DNA of 64,000 nucleotides, taken from Pseudoips prasinana (taxonomy: Eukaryota > Arthropoda > Insecta > Lepidoptera > Nolidae). The notes beneath the pieces are model-generated. The model was not told the DNA's origin and did no database searches. It saw nothing but the letters and a program-made list of their open reading frames with translations. Each line of letters starts with the position of its first letter. Position 1 is the first letter of the stretch. The position numbers and the translations under genes are program-made. Shown here piece by piece: positions 50,666-62,079 of the stretch. The stretch lies in contig OX621241.1 of assembly GCA_951640165.1 (NCBI GenBank), positions 5,156,001 to 5,220,000 of the forward strand. Direction: 5' to 3'.

Positions 50666-51154
50666 CATCGATGGGATAATGTATCGACAGTACCCCAAAT
50701 CGATGGTACTGTAGAAGACTCGCAGCAGAAAGAGGTACTCTGTAACGGGATCTAGGGAAAGACCTTCACAATGATAACACACGTATTTAACACCAATCAC
50801 TTATTTTATTGAAAAAATAACAAAACTAGATTTTACAATGTATTCGTTAGCACTCCATTTTGATAACTATTCTTGACAAACATTACACAAACGTAAAATT
50901 ATACTTTTTATTTAATTCGAATTCTATTCTAACTTTAAAAGCCTATGTCCAGCTATTTTAATAAAATGACCAGAGTTAGCTATCTTCTCAAAAGAGGTTT
51001 TATTCTATAGGAGGGCAGGTAATATCATTACAGTACGCTACATCGACAGTCAGATACTAAAACAAATTATCAATGTTCCATAATTAGCTCGATACATTTA
51101 ATCGATGTAGCATGCCATCGATTTCGGGTACTGTCGATACATTAGCCAGCGATG
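50666..51154. mobile_element. MITE with about 40-bp inverted ends
   Basis: 'taatgtatcgacagtacccc' and 'aaatcgatgg' on the left are mirrored on the right (51111-51154, 'ccatcgatttcgggtactgt' and 'cgatacatta'). No coding capacity; target duplication unclear. Confidence 0.75.
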
Positions 51155-51356
51155 CAACGTTTTAGATATAGCGACCATCGATATACTGACTGTCGGTATT
51201 GTGAACTAGGCCCTATTAGGCCTCTGACGTGGCTTAATGACTTTTACCTAATGGCTACAACCGGGAACTACAGCCAAAAGTGCCCTCCGAAGTACGGAGA
51301 TGCTCCGAATTTATCCACTGGCGATCATGGACTGATCGTGAGCCTAGTTGCTTAGT

Positions 51357-51490
51357 CAAAGTCAAAATCATTTATTCCGTAAAATTTTTACATTTATGTG
51401 GAATCGTCATTTTTTTTTACCCTACCGTGCAGTGCATGACGTGGCAGCTACTGAGAAACACTGCCAGAAAACTCAGTAGGAACTTAACCT
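51357..51490 (-). repeat. LINE 3' tail
   Basis: 'gtcaaagtcaaaatcattta' and 'gctactgagaaacactgcca' is a lepidopteran LINE end on the minus strand. It interrupts the first unit of the tandem duplication next to it. Confidence 0.5.
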
Positions 51491-51493
51491 CGT

Positions 51494-52150
51494 CGATCAC
51501 TTACGGACTGGTGGGAGCATCTAGCTATGAGCCTGCGATGTCGGACACAATCGTATGAAAGCGTGGTTCCTTGTTCCGTCGCAATGTAAAGACGCCAACG
51601 CTTCAAGCTATCCCAATCTGTCAAATTTCCCCAATTGAAAGTGATCCTTATGCTTATGTGGTAAAGTTGAAAATCTATAAAGAAATTGACAGTAGCTGGA
51701 CGTCTGTACGTCAGCGGGGAAGATCAGTGAAGTAGGGAGTGGATCTCGCGCAGTCCAACGTCGTGCTCGTCATCAACTGCGGCGTGTCACTAGTTTACAA
51801 AGGAGTTGTTTGATTACGTAGTCTATTACAGTCCCGCATCACTTGGAGCCTAGTTGCTTAAGCTCACCGATTACTTACGGACTTGTGATAGCATCTAGCT
51901 ATGAGCCTGCCATGTCTGACACAATCGTATGAAAAGTTCTAAGATGGTCTCTTTTTCGTCGCAGTGTACGTCAGAGGGGAAGGGCAGTGAAGTGGGGAGC
52001 GGGTACTCCTGGCAGCCGGACGTCGTGGTCGTTATCCGCGATGTGTGTCACTAATTTACAAAGGAGTTTTTGATTATGCAGCCTAATTAGAGTCCCGCAG
52101 CACTTGGAGCCTAGTTGCTTAAGCTCGCCTATCACACACGGACCAGTGAT
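51494..52150 (+). repeat. Tandem duplication, about 260-bp unit
   Basis: Unit 1 (51494-51866) and unit 2 (51867-52127) share 'gcatctagctatgagcctgc', 'cacaatcgtatgaaa' and 'cacttggagcctagttgctt'; a third unit starts at 52128 and is cut at about 52150. Unit 1 is longer only because of the MITE at 51589-51706. Confidence 0.85.
51589..51706. mobile_element. TA-target MITE family, copy 2 (with paralogous empty site)
   Basis: TA at 51587-51588 and 51707-51708. The neighbouring tandem unit 2 has the unoccupied site 'gcagtgtacgtcag' near 51962-51975, so the insertion point and single TA are directly visible. Internally deleted near the right end. Confidence 0.88.
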
Positions 52151-52343
52151 CTGCTTCTTAATAAGTCTGTATTAAAAATGTTTGAAGGTATTATTACAGG
52201 TTTGTTTTCATATACTTAATGTGTTACGAATAGAACTAGTAGTAAGTACTCTTTATTCGCTTTAGAGAAAGAAAAGTGATTTTTTAACTCCTCTTTACCC
52301 AAACTTTATATACCTACAACCATTGCTCATTGTGAATGATGTA

Positions 52344-52475
52344 CAGTCGCCAGCACATCAAGCTACCCCAAACTCAAAGTTCTTTTTAGATTTTCAACTT
52401 TATCATATAAGCATAAGGTTCACTTTCAATTGGGGAAATTTGACAGATTGGGGTAGCTTAACGTGCTGGCGTCTG
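52344..52475. mobile_element. TA-target MITE family, copy 3
   Basis: 132 bp, TA on both sides (52342-52343, 52476-52477), ends CAGTCGCCAGCACATC and the inverse of CAGACGCCAGCACG. Confidence 0.88.
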
Positions 52476-52479
52476 TACA

Positions 52480-53682
52480 CGTATTTCGCAAGTCAGTCAT
52501 GCACTTGTGCCAACATTTAGCAGCTTATTAGGTCACTGTTATCATACTTGATCTCAATGCATAACTGATAGAGGCCAATTACCAATATTTTCGTGTTGAA
52601 TCTTGTGTTGTCATCTTGAGTGTGGAGGAATATGGTCATATGGCTTATTCAGTCAAGATTGCTTTTTTATTTCCTATGACGAAAATTTAGGCTCACGTCG
52701 TCTACCACATAAGACCAAACTAGAAAGGAGACCTTTAGGGTTCGGACCGGCTAAGGGTGGTTATTATAGCGAAGGATGAGAGGGTCGCTTTTAGGGACAT
52801 TTTGTGCGTTAATAAGCACGAGTTTCAGGAAGCTCGTCGATTGTGTATCGAGGCGGGCACTTCATTGGCATAAATGCAAACTCTTAAGGGTCATGGAGGT
52901 CGATGGTGGTCCAGGTCGTGGTCATGCGCTCAGCCGACGAGCACGTGCGATACCTCGTTAGATCATGATGTATTAACATAAAACTCGAAGGCAAAATACT
53001 CTTTAAAAATATTTGAATAAAGATAAATTAAACATGCAGTAGCAGGCAGTAGTTGCAGCTGAGAAAAAAGCCAACAACCGATAGCCGTAACAAAAAGGAA
53101 AATCATCCATGGAGATGCTTTTAGCAAAAAGGAAAATCAGCCATGGAAATGCTTCTGGTTGCTGAACGGATACAAACAGAAATAAACAGCGAGAACTTCT
53201 GATGCTTGGGATAGAAATAGGATTAAAGATATGCTTAATTATATATTTAGGTAGATTTATATTAAAAAATTATTAGAAATAAGATTTATTAATGGACTTT
53301 TAAGCGCTTAATTTTGACACTTTAGGGCATGTATTGTTACGGTAGTTAACTGTTTTAGGTTCGTGTTTTAACACAAAATCTTGGTTCCATGTATTATACA
53401 TATAAAAATATAATACCTTTATAAGGTGCAAAAAAACATTGGCGCAGTAAGTCGGATGTAACTACCTGAGTATATACTGAGTAATTCAGTAGGTAGGTAC
53501 ATTTCAGCTTCAGATTCGACCGGGTTTTTAGAATATCTAATGAATAATCATCATCACAAGAACGGCTGCAAATTGGGTTTTTCTCCTAAATATTTATTCA
53601 TCTGTTGCCATTTGAGGAGTTTGCCGTAGTCACCGCGTTTGCACTGCAGTTAGGCGACGTTGCTATATCCTTTATACCTATT
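52480..53682. other. Non-genic stretch
   Basis: No gene recognised. A 37-bp direct duplication ('caaaaaggaaaatcatccat' and 'gcaaaaaggaaaatcagcca') lies at about 53092-53155. Confidence 0.45.
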
Positions 53683-54045
53683 ATTACTGCCTCGTTGGTC
53701 TAGCGGTAGCGTGTTCACCCGCAGAGAACGAGGTCCTGGGTTCAAATCCCGGGTCGGGCCAAACGAGATTTTTCTAATTCTCAGCATCAGCCCAAAGTCT
53801 GGGAGTTGGCGGTATTATACCCCCGTGCCTCGGAGAGCACGTAAACCGTCGGTCCTGTACCTGACCTCTTTCCGGTCGTGTCGCTAGGCGTCCCATCGTA
53901 TCATGAGAGTGATGGAATACAAAAGTGCTCCTGTGTTTGCGCACACACTTGAGTACTATAATATGTCCCGCGCAGTCGGCTAATCTCTATTGAGACTGGC
54001 CGCCGTGGCCTAAATTCGGCTAGGACATTATATATTCTTTAGTCA
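53683..54045 (+). repeat. tRNA-derived SINE, family 2, complete copy
   Basis: Head 'tggtctagcggtagcgtg' (A box) and GGTTCAAATCCCGGG (B box) form a tRNA-like region of about 75 nt, followed by the conserved body seen at 43880-44115 and the end 'ctaggacattat'. The preserved head makes it a possible pol III transcription unit rather than a true tRNA gene. Confidence 0.88.
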
Positions 54046-54753
54046 CCTTTTACGACACCCAGGGGATGGTATGCGGAGGCCCTATCATTATTTCTGGGCC
54101 GGAAACCAAATACAAAATACGCTATATGCAAGGCCCGCGCACCATTCCGTAAACCGAGGAGGTACCTCGGTGTTCTCTTATTTAGGTTTCGATTCTGATA
54201 TTCTATATCAGAATCGAAGAATACTTGATCCATATAGTTCTTGATTACGGGTTTGCTTTGTAGCCGTTCACGGGTTTTATAAGTATGAAAATTTACTCCG
54301 CGACTAAAGGACTATTTTCGAGTGGTTACAATATTGCGTTGACATACATCCGAAAATTAAGACTGATACTTCCGTCTGTATTTATTAGACAACAGTAATT
54401 AAACAAGTTGGAGTCGGTGGCTTCAACAACTCCGACCCTATGGTAATAAATAACTGCCCATAAAAATAAACAGTAAAATGGGTTAAGAAATCTGGCGAAT
54501 AACGATTTGGACTCGCTCTTAGGTCATCGAGCATAATTAAGAATATATATAAACAAACTGCCTTTCTTTTATATTTATTTCAATCTATCAAAATAAAAAC
54601 TGTAAGGTAGGTAATTTTGATATTAAATTTCAGACATCTTTAAAATTATGTTCGGGTGGGATTCGAACCACGGGGTATCCGGTCCCATGTGCGTTAACGT
54701 TTCGGAAACGAATTTATGAAATCTATTCAATTTACAATTTAATACTGATAGTA
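54046..54753. other. Non-genic stretch with a small hairpin
   Basis: 'gattctgatattctatatca' and 'gaatcgaa' near 54191-54220 form a hairpin. 'gtgggattcgaaccacg' at 54656 is a B-box-like trace on the minus strand. Confidence 0.4.
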
Positions 54754-54884
54754 CCGACGCCAGCACATCCAGCTACCCCAATCTGTCAAATTTCTTTTAT
54801 ACATTTTCAACTTTATCACATAAGCATAAGGTTCACTTTCAATTGGGGAAATTTGACAGTTTGCGGTAGCTTGAAATGCTGGTA
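54754..54884. mobile_element. TA-target MITE family, copy 4
   Basis: TA at 54752-54753, left end CCGACGCCAGCACATCCAGC, interior as in copy 3; right end decayed ('gaaatgctggtat'). Confidence 0.8.
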
Positions 54885-54887
54885 TTT

Positions 54888-55225
54888 TTTCTTTTTTTTT
54901 ATATCAGACGTCGACCAACGAGCAAGTGGGTCACCTGATGGTAAGTGATCACCGCCGCCCATGGACACTCGCAACACCAGAGGGTGCGTTGCCGGCCTTT
55001 AAAAGTCAGCAAACAAGTGTTGCCCACCCAAATGAGCTCTGGCGACCTTACTCACACTCGGAAACACAACAGTAAAATCATTAATGTTATTATTAAGGAG
55101 TGTCTTCTGTAAGGTGGAGGTACTTTCCCAGTCGGGCTGCTCTTTAAGCGAAGGAACGCTATGCCCTACCTCTACAAAACTGTACTGTACTGTACTGTCT
55201 GTACTTAAATTAGCTTTGAATAAAT
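54888..55225 (+). repeat. Lepidoptera interspersed repeat, copy 2
   Basis: Same sequence as 42547-42925 ('gagcaagtgggtcacctgat', 'gcgttgccggcctttaaaag'), starting with a T run and ending after 'gctatgccctacctct'. Confidence 0.8.
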
Positions 55226-55549
55226 AACACAGCTGTCACCGCCTAAACTACCCATAGCAGCGCGGAATGGCGGGGCAGTGATGTGCGTACCCGCGCCCGC
55301 TCCACGCTCACCATAGTCATGACCTCATCACCTTACACGCTTGTCACTTGTCTTCCATGCGAGCTAGGGAATGTCCACTTATTTCATTAAGTACACCTAG
55401 TGAGGACATAAACAATAGCAAGTACGGAACTTAGCACACGTGGGAGTATCTTTAAATTATTAGATAGCTCACTCGATATCGATAAAGATAGAAAAGTTAA
55501 TTTTAGCTATTTTCATGGGTACTATGCCAAATACAATGGCAAATAATCG

Positions 55550-55824
55550 AATATCAATTGATCGACCACTGTAAATCGAACGTCTAAATACTTACTTGAT
55601 TGTTCAAAATATCGAATAGTCATTAAATTGAACATTAAATCGAAAGTATCCTTTAGCGATAAAGGATCTTATTCTGGTACTAGTACCTGAGCGCAGTTCT
55701 AACCTAATTTTCTAGTAGGTAGCGAATGTTAGATTTATTAACCATTCGGTATTGAGACATTCGAGTACATAGACAGGTCGAATAGTTAGACATTCGATTT
55801 ATAGCAGTCGATCAATTGATATTT
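55550..55824. mobile_element. MITE with 38-bp inverted ends
   Basis: 'aatatcaattgatcgaccac' and 'tgtaaatcgaacgtctaa' at 55550-55587 pair with 55786-55824 with a few mismatches. The interior is rich in 'tcgaa'. Borders are approximate. Confidence 0.7.
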
Positions 55825-55844
55825 GATTTTGAAATTTGTTTTTT

Positions 55845-56247
55845 AATTGATATTTGGTTCGCAGTGTGTGTTCCTAGTGTCCCCCCTACCCCAACTGGTG
55901 CAAGAAGCACAAGTGGGGCCGGAGAGAAGGCGACAAGAGAAGTCTAGGGCAGGTTTGGTTTAGTCGGTGAGGGTCCGTCATACCTACCCACACACACTTT
56001 TGTGGGCAGGCCTTAAAAAAAGGTACGTACTTAGGTATTATTGTGGCAATTCTTCTTTGGGGTCATACTGTGGAAATTAACACCAGTAAAGAACGGTAAG
56101 AGCTTTAAATAAACTCGGCCCGATATTCTCTATAAAGAAAAAATAAGTCTATAATTTCTAACTAAGTATATAGGGATAGGTAGTCGCGAATCTTTGCGAA
56201 CTTTGTTTAAAGAAGTAAATATACTAACGGTGCCATCTGAGTATATA
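55845..56247. other. Non-genic stretch, nothing recognised
   Basis: AT-rich sequence before the mariner element. Confidence 0.5.
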
Positions 56248-57572
56248 CATTCAGTCAAAAAAGTATCGGGAATGGATGATTTGTTTATGGTTCCAAATTA
56301 AAATTTTTGTTTTTTTTGTTCTTGTTAGATTGGCACAACTGTTTTCCATTTTGGCGCGGAGTTTGGGTTGCATCTGTTATTTAAGTATATTAAATACAGT
56401 GCTGGTTTTAGTAATATCATATATAGTGTGTATTGCGAATTTCATAATGGACAGAAATATCGAACAAAGAGTTTGTCTTAAATTTTGCATCGCTAATGGA
56501 ATGTCGTGTTCGGAGTCACTGAAAATGTTAGAGAAGGCTTACGGTGAATCGACTTTATCAAAAACTCGTGTTTATGAGTGGTTCAAAGCGTTCAAAAGCG
56601 GTCGAGATGTGATGAAAGATTTGCCTCGCTCCGGTAGGCCATCAACGTCTGCAACTGAAGTTAACATCGCAAAAGTGAAGGAAATAGTGACTGAAAATCC
56701 TCATTCAACTCTGAGAGAGATAGCCGCCGAACGTTCTGTATCTCACGAGTCGATTCGTACCATTTTAACTAATCACTTGGGTATCAAACATGTTGCCGCT
56801 CGGCTAGTCCCAAAAGATCTGAATTTTCTCCAAAAACTCAATCGCATCAAAGTCGCTTAGGACATGGTAGAACGAGTCAATTCCGACCCAACATTCATGA
56901 AACGCATTGTTACTGGTGACCAGACGTGGGTTTACGAGTTTGTATGCAAACTAGTCAACAAGCTTCGGAGTGGCGCCTTCCAACTGAACCGAAACCGAAA
57001 AAACCACGCCAAAGTCGATCAAAAGTCAAAGTCATGTTGACTGTTTTCTTTGACTACTGCAGTGTTGTGCACTCTGAATTCTTACCGGAAGGTCGAACGG
57101 TAAATAAAGAATATTATTTGAGCGTTATGCGGCGTTTAAGAGAGCAAATTCGACGAAAAAGGCCAGATTTGTGGAAAGAAAATTCTTGGGTTTTGCACCA
57201 CGATAATGCGCCTTCGCACAAGGCCATCATTGTGAACGAATTTTTGACCAAACACTCAACAAATACCATCCAGCAACCACCATATTCACCAGCTATGGCT
57301 CCAGCTGACTTCTTTCTTTTTCCTAAACTCAAATTACCACTTCGTGGTACCCGTTTTCAATCGGTAGAAGACATAAAGGAGAATTCGCGGCGAGAACTGA
57401 ACTCCATTCCGAAAGCAGCGTTTAAAAATTGTTTTGATGAATGGATTATTCGTTGGCGTAAGTGTAGGTATAGTTTCTGAAGGAGCATACTTTGAAGGTT
57501 ATAAAATAAATTTGGATGAATAACAATCATTTTGTATATTATTGATCTTTTCCCGGTACTTTCTTGACAGAG
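56248..57572 (+). mobile_element. Mariner element C (second family), decayed
   Basis: Left end 'tcagtcaaaaaagtatcggg' and right end 'cccggtactttcttgaca' are inverted repeats, with TA at 56246-56247 and 57573-57574. About 1.3 kb. The 3' half recurs at 1774-2212. Confidence 0.88.
56447..57523 (+). pseudogene. Mariner transposase (D,D34D), broken
   Basis: Starts MDRNIEQRVCLKFCIANGMS with a helix-turn-helix region (TRVYEWFKAFKSGR; GRPSTS). Catalytic motifs: TGDQTWVYEF (first Asp), HHDNAPSH (second) and APADFFLFP (third, 34 residues after). Breaks: an in-frame TAG at 56858-56860, a frameshift between YEF and MQTSQQASEW near 56935, and another near 57467 that changes the C-terminus. The first motif has Gln where mariners usually have Glu after the Asp. 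Inactive. Confidence 0.9.
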
Positions 57573-57634
57573 TAGTATATCAGAATATATTGTATGTTAG
57601 AAAATATATTAATAACTATAGAAAAAAAAGTGAA

Positions 57635-57905
57635 CTGCATAACATTAATACTAGGAATAAAGACAAACTTGCAATACCAGGCTTTAGAGTCAGCAAAACG
57701 AATAAATCATTTTAGGAAATTGTATTACGTTTTATAACAAGCTTCCTACTCATATTACTGATCTACCTGACACAAGTTTAAAGACACATATTAAACGTGT
57801 ACTTATGGCTAGGGGTTATTATATCTCTAAAGAGTACATTGATGACAAAGACGCCTGGCGCTCACCACCTACCTGCACATTGCTCGCTGGAGATCTTGTA
57901 GCCAT
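57635..57905 (+). pseudogene. Jockey-type LINE C-terminal fragment
   Basis: The frame reads NKDKLAIPGFRVSKTNKSF, then GNCITFYNKLPTHITDLPDT and KTHIKRVLMARGYYISKEYI ending DDKDAW, with a stop or two. This is the end of Jockey-type LINE ORF2, perhaps the same family as 36278-36760. Confidence 0.75.
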
Positions 57906-58370
57906 ATAGACATGACTAATTTGTTGAGTTACGCGAACTATCTGTGACTATCTGTAATATGATTGCTAACATATACTAAATTTAAATTTATTGACTGGGT
58001 CTCAAAATGAATAATGTTATTATTCCGATGTTTTTCTTTTGTTTCCTAAATATAATCTTAATTAAAATTCATTCAGACAACTGATCGAGCAGTTATTGTG
58101 TTTGCCTACTAAATAATTACTTTAAGTGGACCAAATCCCGTGTTCATGTCCGCTTGAGTATGTTTCGCCGGACCGTCTCAACTGGGCCGTGTTGAAACCG
58201 GTAGTAGATGAACCTGCTGAGTTATTTTCGCTGGGTCTTCTCAGTTGGGGCGCATTGGATCCGGTGGTAGCAATAAAGCGCGACCGTCGTTTTAAACACA
58301 AGGTCCGTTATAATAATAATACTGAATTGATACCTTAATATAGACAGAACTATTCAGACAATATGGGGTA
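57906..58370. other. Non-genic stretch, nothing recognised
   Basis: A 70-codon frame at 58126-58338 has no recognisable features. Confidence 0.4.
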
Positions 58371-58371
58371 A

Positions 58372-58490
58372 AATATCATCATCATCATCATATCAGCCGA
58401 AAGACGTCCACTGCTGGACAAAGGCCTCCCTCAAAGATCTCCACAATTGCCGGTCTTGCGCTATCCGCATCCAGCGTTTTCCAGCAGGGA
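58372..58490 (-). repeat. RTE/Jockey-type LINE tail ending in (TGA)n
   Basis: 'gtccactgctggacaaaggc' and 'cacaattgccggtcttgcgc' as at 7590 and 31785, with the TGATGATGATG end at 58376-58391. Confidence 0.75.
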
Positions 58491-58870
58491 AAAATATAAA
58501 TATCAATAATTAAACCTAATTTTTTTTTTTTTTTTTTGATAAGGCAGGGGGAATGCCTTCGCATGCCACCCGCAAAAAGTGTCTGCGGGTGGGTATGTCG
58601 GACTTGCACCGACTAAACCTACCTGCCGTGGACTTCTATTGGCGCCTGATGGGGGAGTCCCGGGAACGCGGGTTTGCTGCTCCAGTACCCCCTTTTGCGC
58701 CACGTGCCCTGGGAGGGCTCCTTTGGATTGCCCTCCACTATTGCCGACTCCTGCCAGTACGGCACAGCGACTGCGCCACAAACAGATCGCTGTCATCCCG
58801 GAGCCGCTTGTACGTGGCAGCAGTAGAGGACACTTCTCACACTGCCGCCGCGGCCCCGAGGGGAGTTGGG

Positions 58871-61800
58871 CTAACGGCTGCCGCCGCCACCCCGACGTCT
58901 CCTCCGCCTACGAGCGGGATCGGCTCGTTCCCGATCCCGCTCGGCGGCCTCCTTCTGCAGCAAAACTGCCTCACAGAAGGAGACCACGGCGTCCCATTTG
59001 GTGGAGTCGCCAGCCAGCATCGCATACACGACTGCTGGCGGCGAAAGATCCCGTCCGATCTCAGCGACCAGGACTCGTCTCTCGGCCTCCCAGGCCGGGC
59101 ACTCCTCCAGCGTATGCTGGGCAGAGTCCAGGTCGCTCCCGCAATGGTGACAATGTGTCGTCGCTTCTCGGCCGATCCGGCACAGATACTCACCGAAACA
59201 CCCGTGTCCGGTGAGTATCTGTGTCAGTCTGTAGGTGACGTAACCGCCCTTCCTTCCCACCCAGGCCTCGAGGTGAGGCAGGATAGCACCGACGGCACGT
59301 TGGCGCGCGTTCAGGCGCAACTCCAGCCGTGCGCGCCACTGCGTTAGTACGCGCCGGTGTGCATCCCGCCTATAGGCAACGAGCGTCTGCTCTGGCGCCT
59401 CACCGCTCTCCCGGCGGACGCGGATCTCGGTGTAAACCGTCGCGTCCACTGCCGCCAGGAGATCAAACGGCGGGGAGCGCGCCAGGAGTGTCGCCGCCTC
59501 AAAGGATACCGTCCGGTATCCTCGTGCGATCCGTATGGCCACCACACGCTGCAGGCTGTTCAAAATAGCTCTGCAGCGGGAGGCGCCCGTCAGGCGTTCA
59601 GACCAGACAGGCGCCCCATAAAGGACCATGGATCGCACTACACCTCCGTAGAGGCGGCGAACTTCTTCCCTGGGACCCCCGAGGTTCGGCAAAAGCCGGT
59701 GTAACGCAACGGTTACCCGGCGCACTCGGGGGGCCAGACGCTCGAAATGCTCCTCGAAGCCCCATCGGCTGTCTAGGGTGAGGCCCAGGTACTTCATGTA
59801 CCGCCCCACCCTGACCTTTGCGTCATCTACACGCATCGACATACTGGGTGGTTCCTCCCTACGGCGTAAGCCGTGGAACCATAGCGCCTAGGTCTTGTGA
59901 GGTGCTACCCGAAGGCCCAGTCTCGTTATGGCCGCGACGACACACGCGACACCGAGTTCGGCGAGCCGTACCGCCCGCTGGAAACTTACCTCCCGGGCTA
60001 TGACGAGCGTGTCGTCCGCATAGCAGACGACGCTCACCCCGGGAGGGAGGCTTATCCGCAGGACCGCATCGTACGCGAGGCTCCATAGCAGAGGTCCTAA
60101 CACAGACCCCTGAGGAACCCCGCAGGAGAGCTCCCTCTGGATCTCAATCCCATTCCGACCGATGAATTGAATCGTCCTGTCGCGCAAATATGTGCCGACT
60201 ATACCACGGAGATAGGGAGGCACGTTATGATGGACCAGTGCCTCCCGTATCGCCCGCCAGGGGACGGAGTTGAAAGCGTTGACGATGTCTAAACTCACCG
60301 CCGACACCACCCCCCCCCCGCCCGAACGGTGCGCTCCGACAGGGCGCGGACGCGGTTGATCGCGTCCAGTGTCGAACGTCCCTGCCGGAATCCGAACTGG
60401 CTGTCCGATAAGTCGGGGCCAACGCGCGACAGATGCTCGCTGAGACGGGCGGCTATGACACGCTCAAAGAGCTTACCCGCCTCGTCCAGCAAGCATATTG
60501 GTTGGAACGCCGAGGGAGAATCGGCGGTCCTGCCCGGCTTCTGCAGAAGCACAAGCCTTGCCTCTTTCCAGCAGTTGGGGAACACGGCACTACGGAGGCA
60601 ACTGGTGAACAGTTGCCTCAACCGGTCCCCCAGGACTGCCAGGGCGCAAACCCACGCCCTGCCCGGTATCCCATCCGGGCCAGGGGCGGTATTTCGGGCC
60701 GCAAGTCGCCGTACTGCTCGGTCCAGCTCCCCCTCCGTCACCTCCAACTGGTCGTCCCAATCATGGTACGACGGTGACGGAGGGTCCGAGGGACTGTCCG
60801 GGACCCTAGGGAAGAGGGTGTCCACCACCCCCCTCAGGAAATCCGGGTCCAGGGTACTCGTCAACGGAGGGACCCATGGTGTCCACCACCCTCCTCAGGA
60901 AATCCGGGTCCACGGTACTCGTCAACGGAGGGACCCATGGTCTGAGCTTGCCCAGTACCATTTTATACGGGCGCGCCCATGGGTCCCTATCCAGTCCCTC
61001 GATGAGCTCGTTCCAGGACCGAGCTTTGGCTTCCGCTATCGCGATGGATAGCGCTTTGACGGCGACTTGATACGCCCTGTGCGCTCCGGCAGCCTCTTCG
61101 GCATTGGCTCGCCTCCTTCGACGGGCCCGCTGGTGTCGGCGACGCGCTGCGACATACTCCGCTCGGAGTCGCGCGATTTCAGCCGACCACCAATATTGCG
61201 AGCCTCGTCTGTCACCCGGACGGATCCGGGGCATCGACGGGTCGCAGATGCGAGACATGATGCCCCGGAACCAGCCCGCTTGCGAATTGGGATCGAACGG
61301 GATCCTCTCTCCACCCTCACTCGCCCCCCAGGCGATGGCGACGGCGGCAGCCATTAACATGTCACGGTCCAAGCGGCGTAGGCACCAGCGCCGTGGCGGG
61401 ACAACACTGCTGTGGTCAGGGCCGCCTCGGGGCGGACGGAAGGCCACGCTGAAAACGATGTGTCGGTGATCCGACAGCGTGGCAATTTCCTCCGCAACTC
61501 TCCACCCCGAGACCAGGTGCATGGCCGAGGGAGTCGCCCTCGTCAAGTCGACGATCGACTCCCCCTGCCACCATACACAGGTGCTGACTGAACCCCGATT
61601 TAAAAGACGGAGGTCCAGTCCGGCGGCGGCCCATTCCAGCAGTGACTCCCCTCGAACGTCGTCCCGGGCATCGCCCCACACACTAGAGTGGGCTTTAAAT
61701 TGCCCAGGACGAGTACCGGACGGGACTGGTAAGAGCTAATATGGCTCGTTAGCCCGTCCAGGTACGCCTCAAAATTTGCGAGGCCGCAATTCGGGGAGAT

Positions 61801-62055
61801 GTAACAGCCCACCACGACTGCTGGTCCCCACTCCACGACGACGAATCCGGGCCCTTTGGCCAGGAGTGCGCAATGGGGGTCACGTTCCCCCCCTGCCCAA
61901 TAAATGGCGACGAGGCCCCCATCCGCCCCGAACCAACGAGGGTGGTCGGGAACGGAGTGAGGCTCCGCCACTATCGCTAGGGCAACCGAACGCTCAGCAA
62001 TCGTCTGCGCAAGAAGAGCTTGCGCAGCGATGCAGTGGTTCAAGTTGCCCTGCAA
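58871..62055 (-). pseudogene. R1-type LINE ORF2 (endonuclease, RT), several breaks
   Basis: Endonuclease: QGNLNHCIAAQALLAQT, AEPHSVPDHPRW, and LSDHRHIVFS. A one-base loss falls inside the catalytic GDFNAHS-type motif (GNL, then AHSSVWGD in the next frame, near 61698). Linker and RT: NTAPGPDGIPGRAW, GKLFERVIAARLSEHL, DSQFGFRQGRSTLDAI, SLDIVNAFNSVPW, GVPQGSVLGPLLW and VVCYADDTLVI. C-terminal CCHC: CHHCGSDLDSAQHTLEEC. Further breaks: a 61-bp tandem duplication near 60830-60945, a frameshift in a C run at 60311-60319, and TAG near 59887 after APHKT. Inactive. Confidence 0.9.
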
Positions 62056-62079
62056 AATAAGTTGGGGGGGAAAGAATGT

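Noticed and set aside
53690..53762. Possible true tRNA gene
   Set aside because: A and B boxes are good, but the tRNA-like part continues straight into a SINE body shared with 43880-44115 and the acceptor stem pairing is poor.
58553..59347. 264-codon plus-strand frame
   Set aside because: It is the antisense shadow of the GC-rich R1-type ORF2, whose minus-strand motifs are clear.
60329..61051. 240-codon plus-strand frame
   Set aside because: Antisense shadow of the reverse transcriptase domain on the minus strand.
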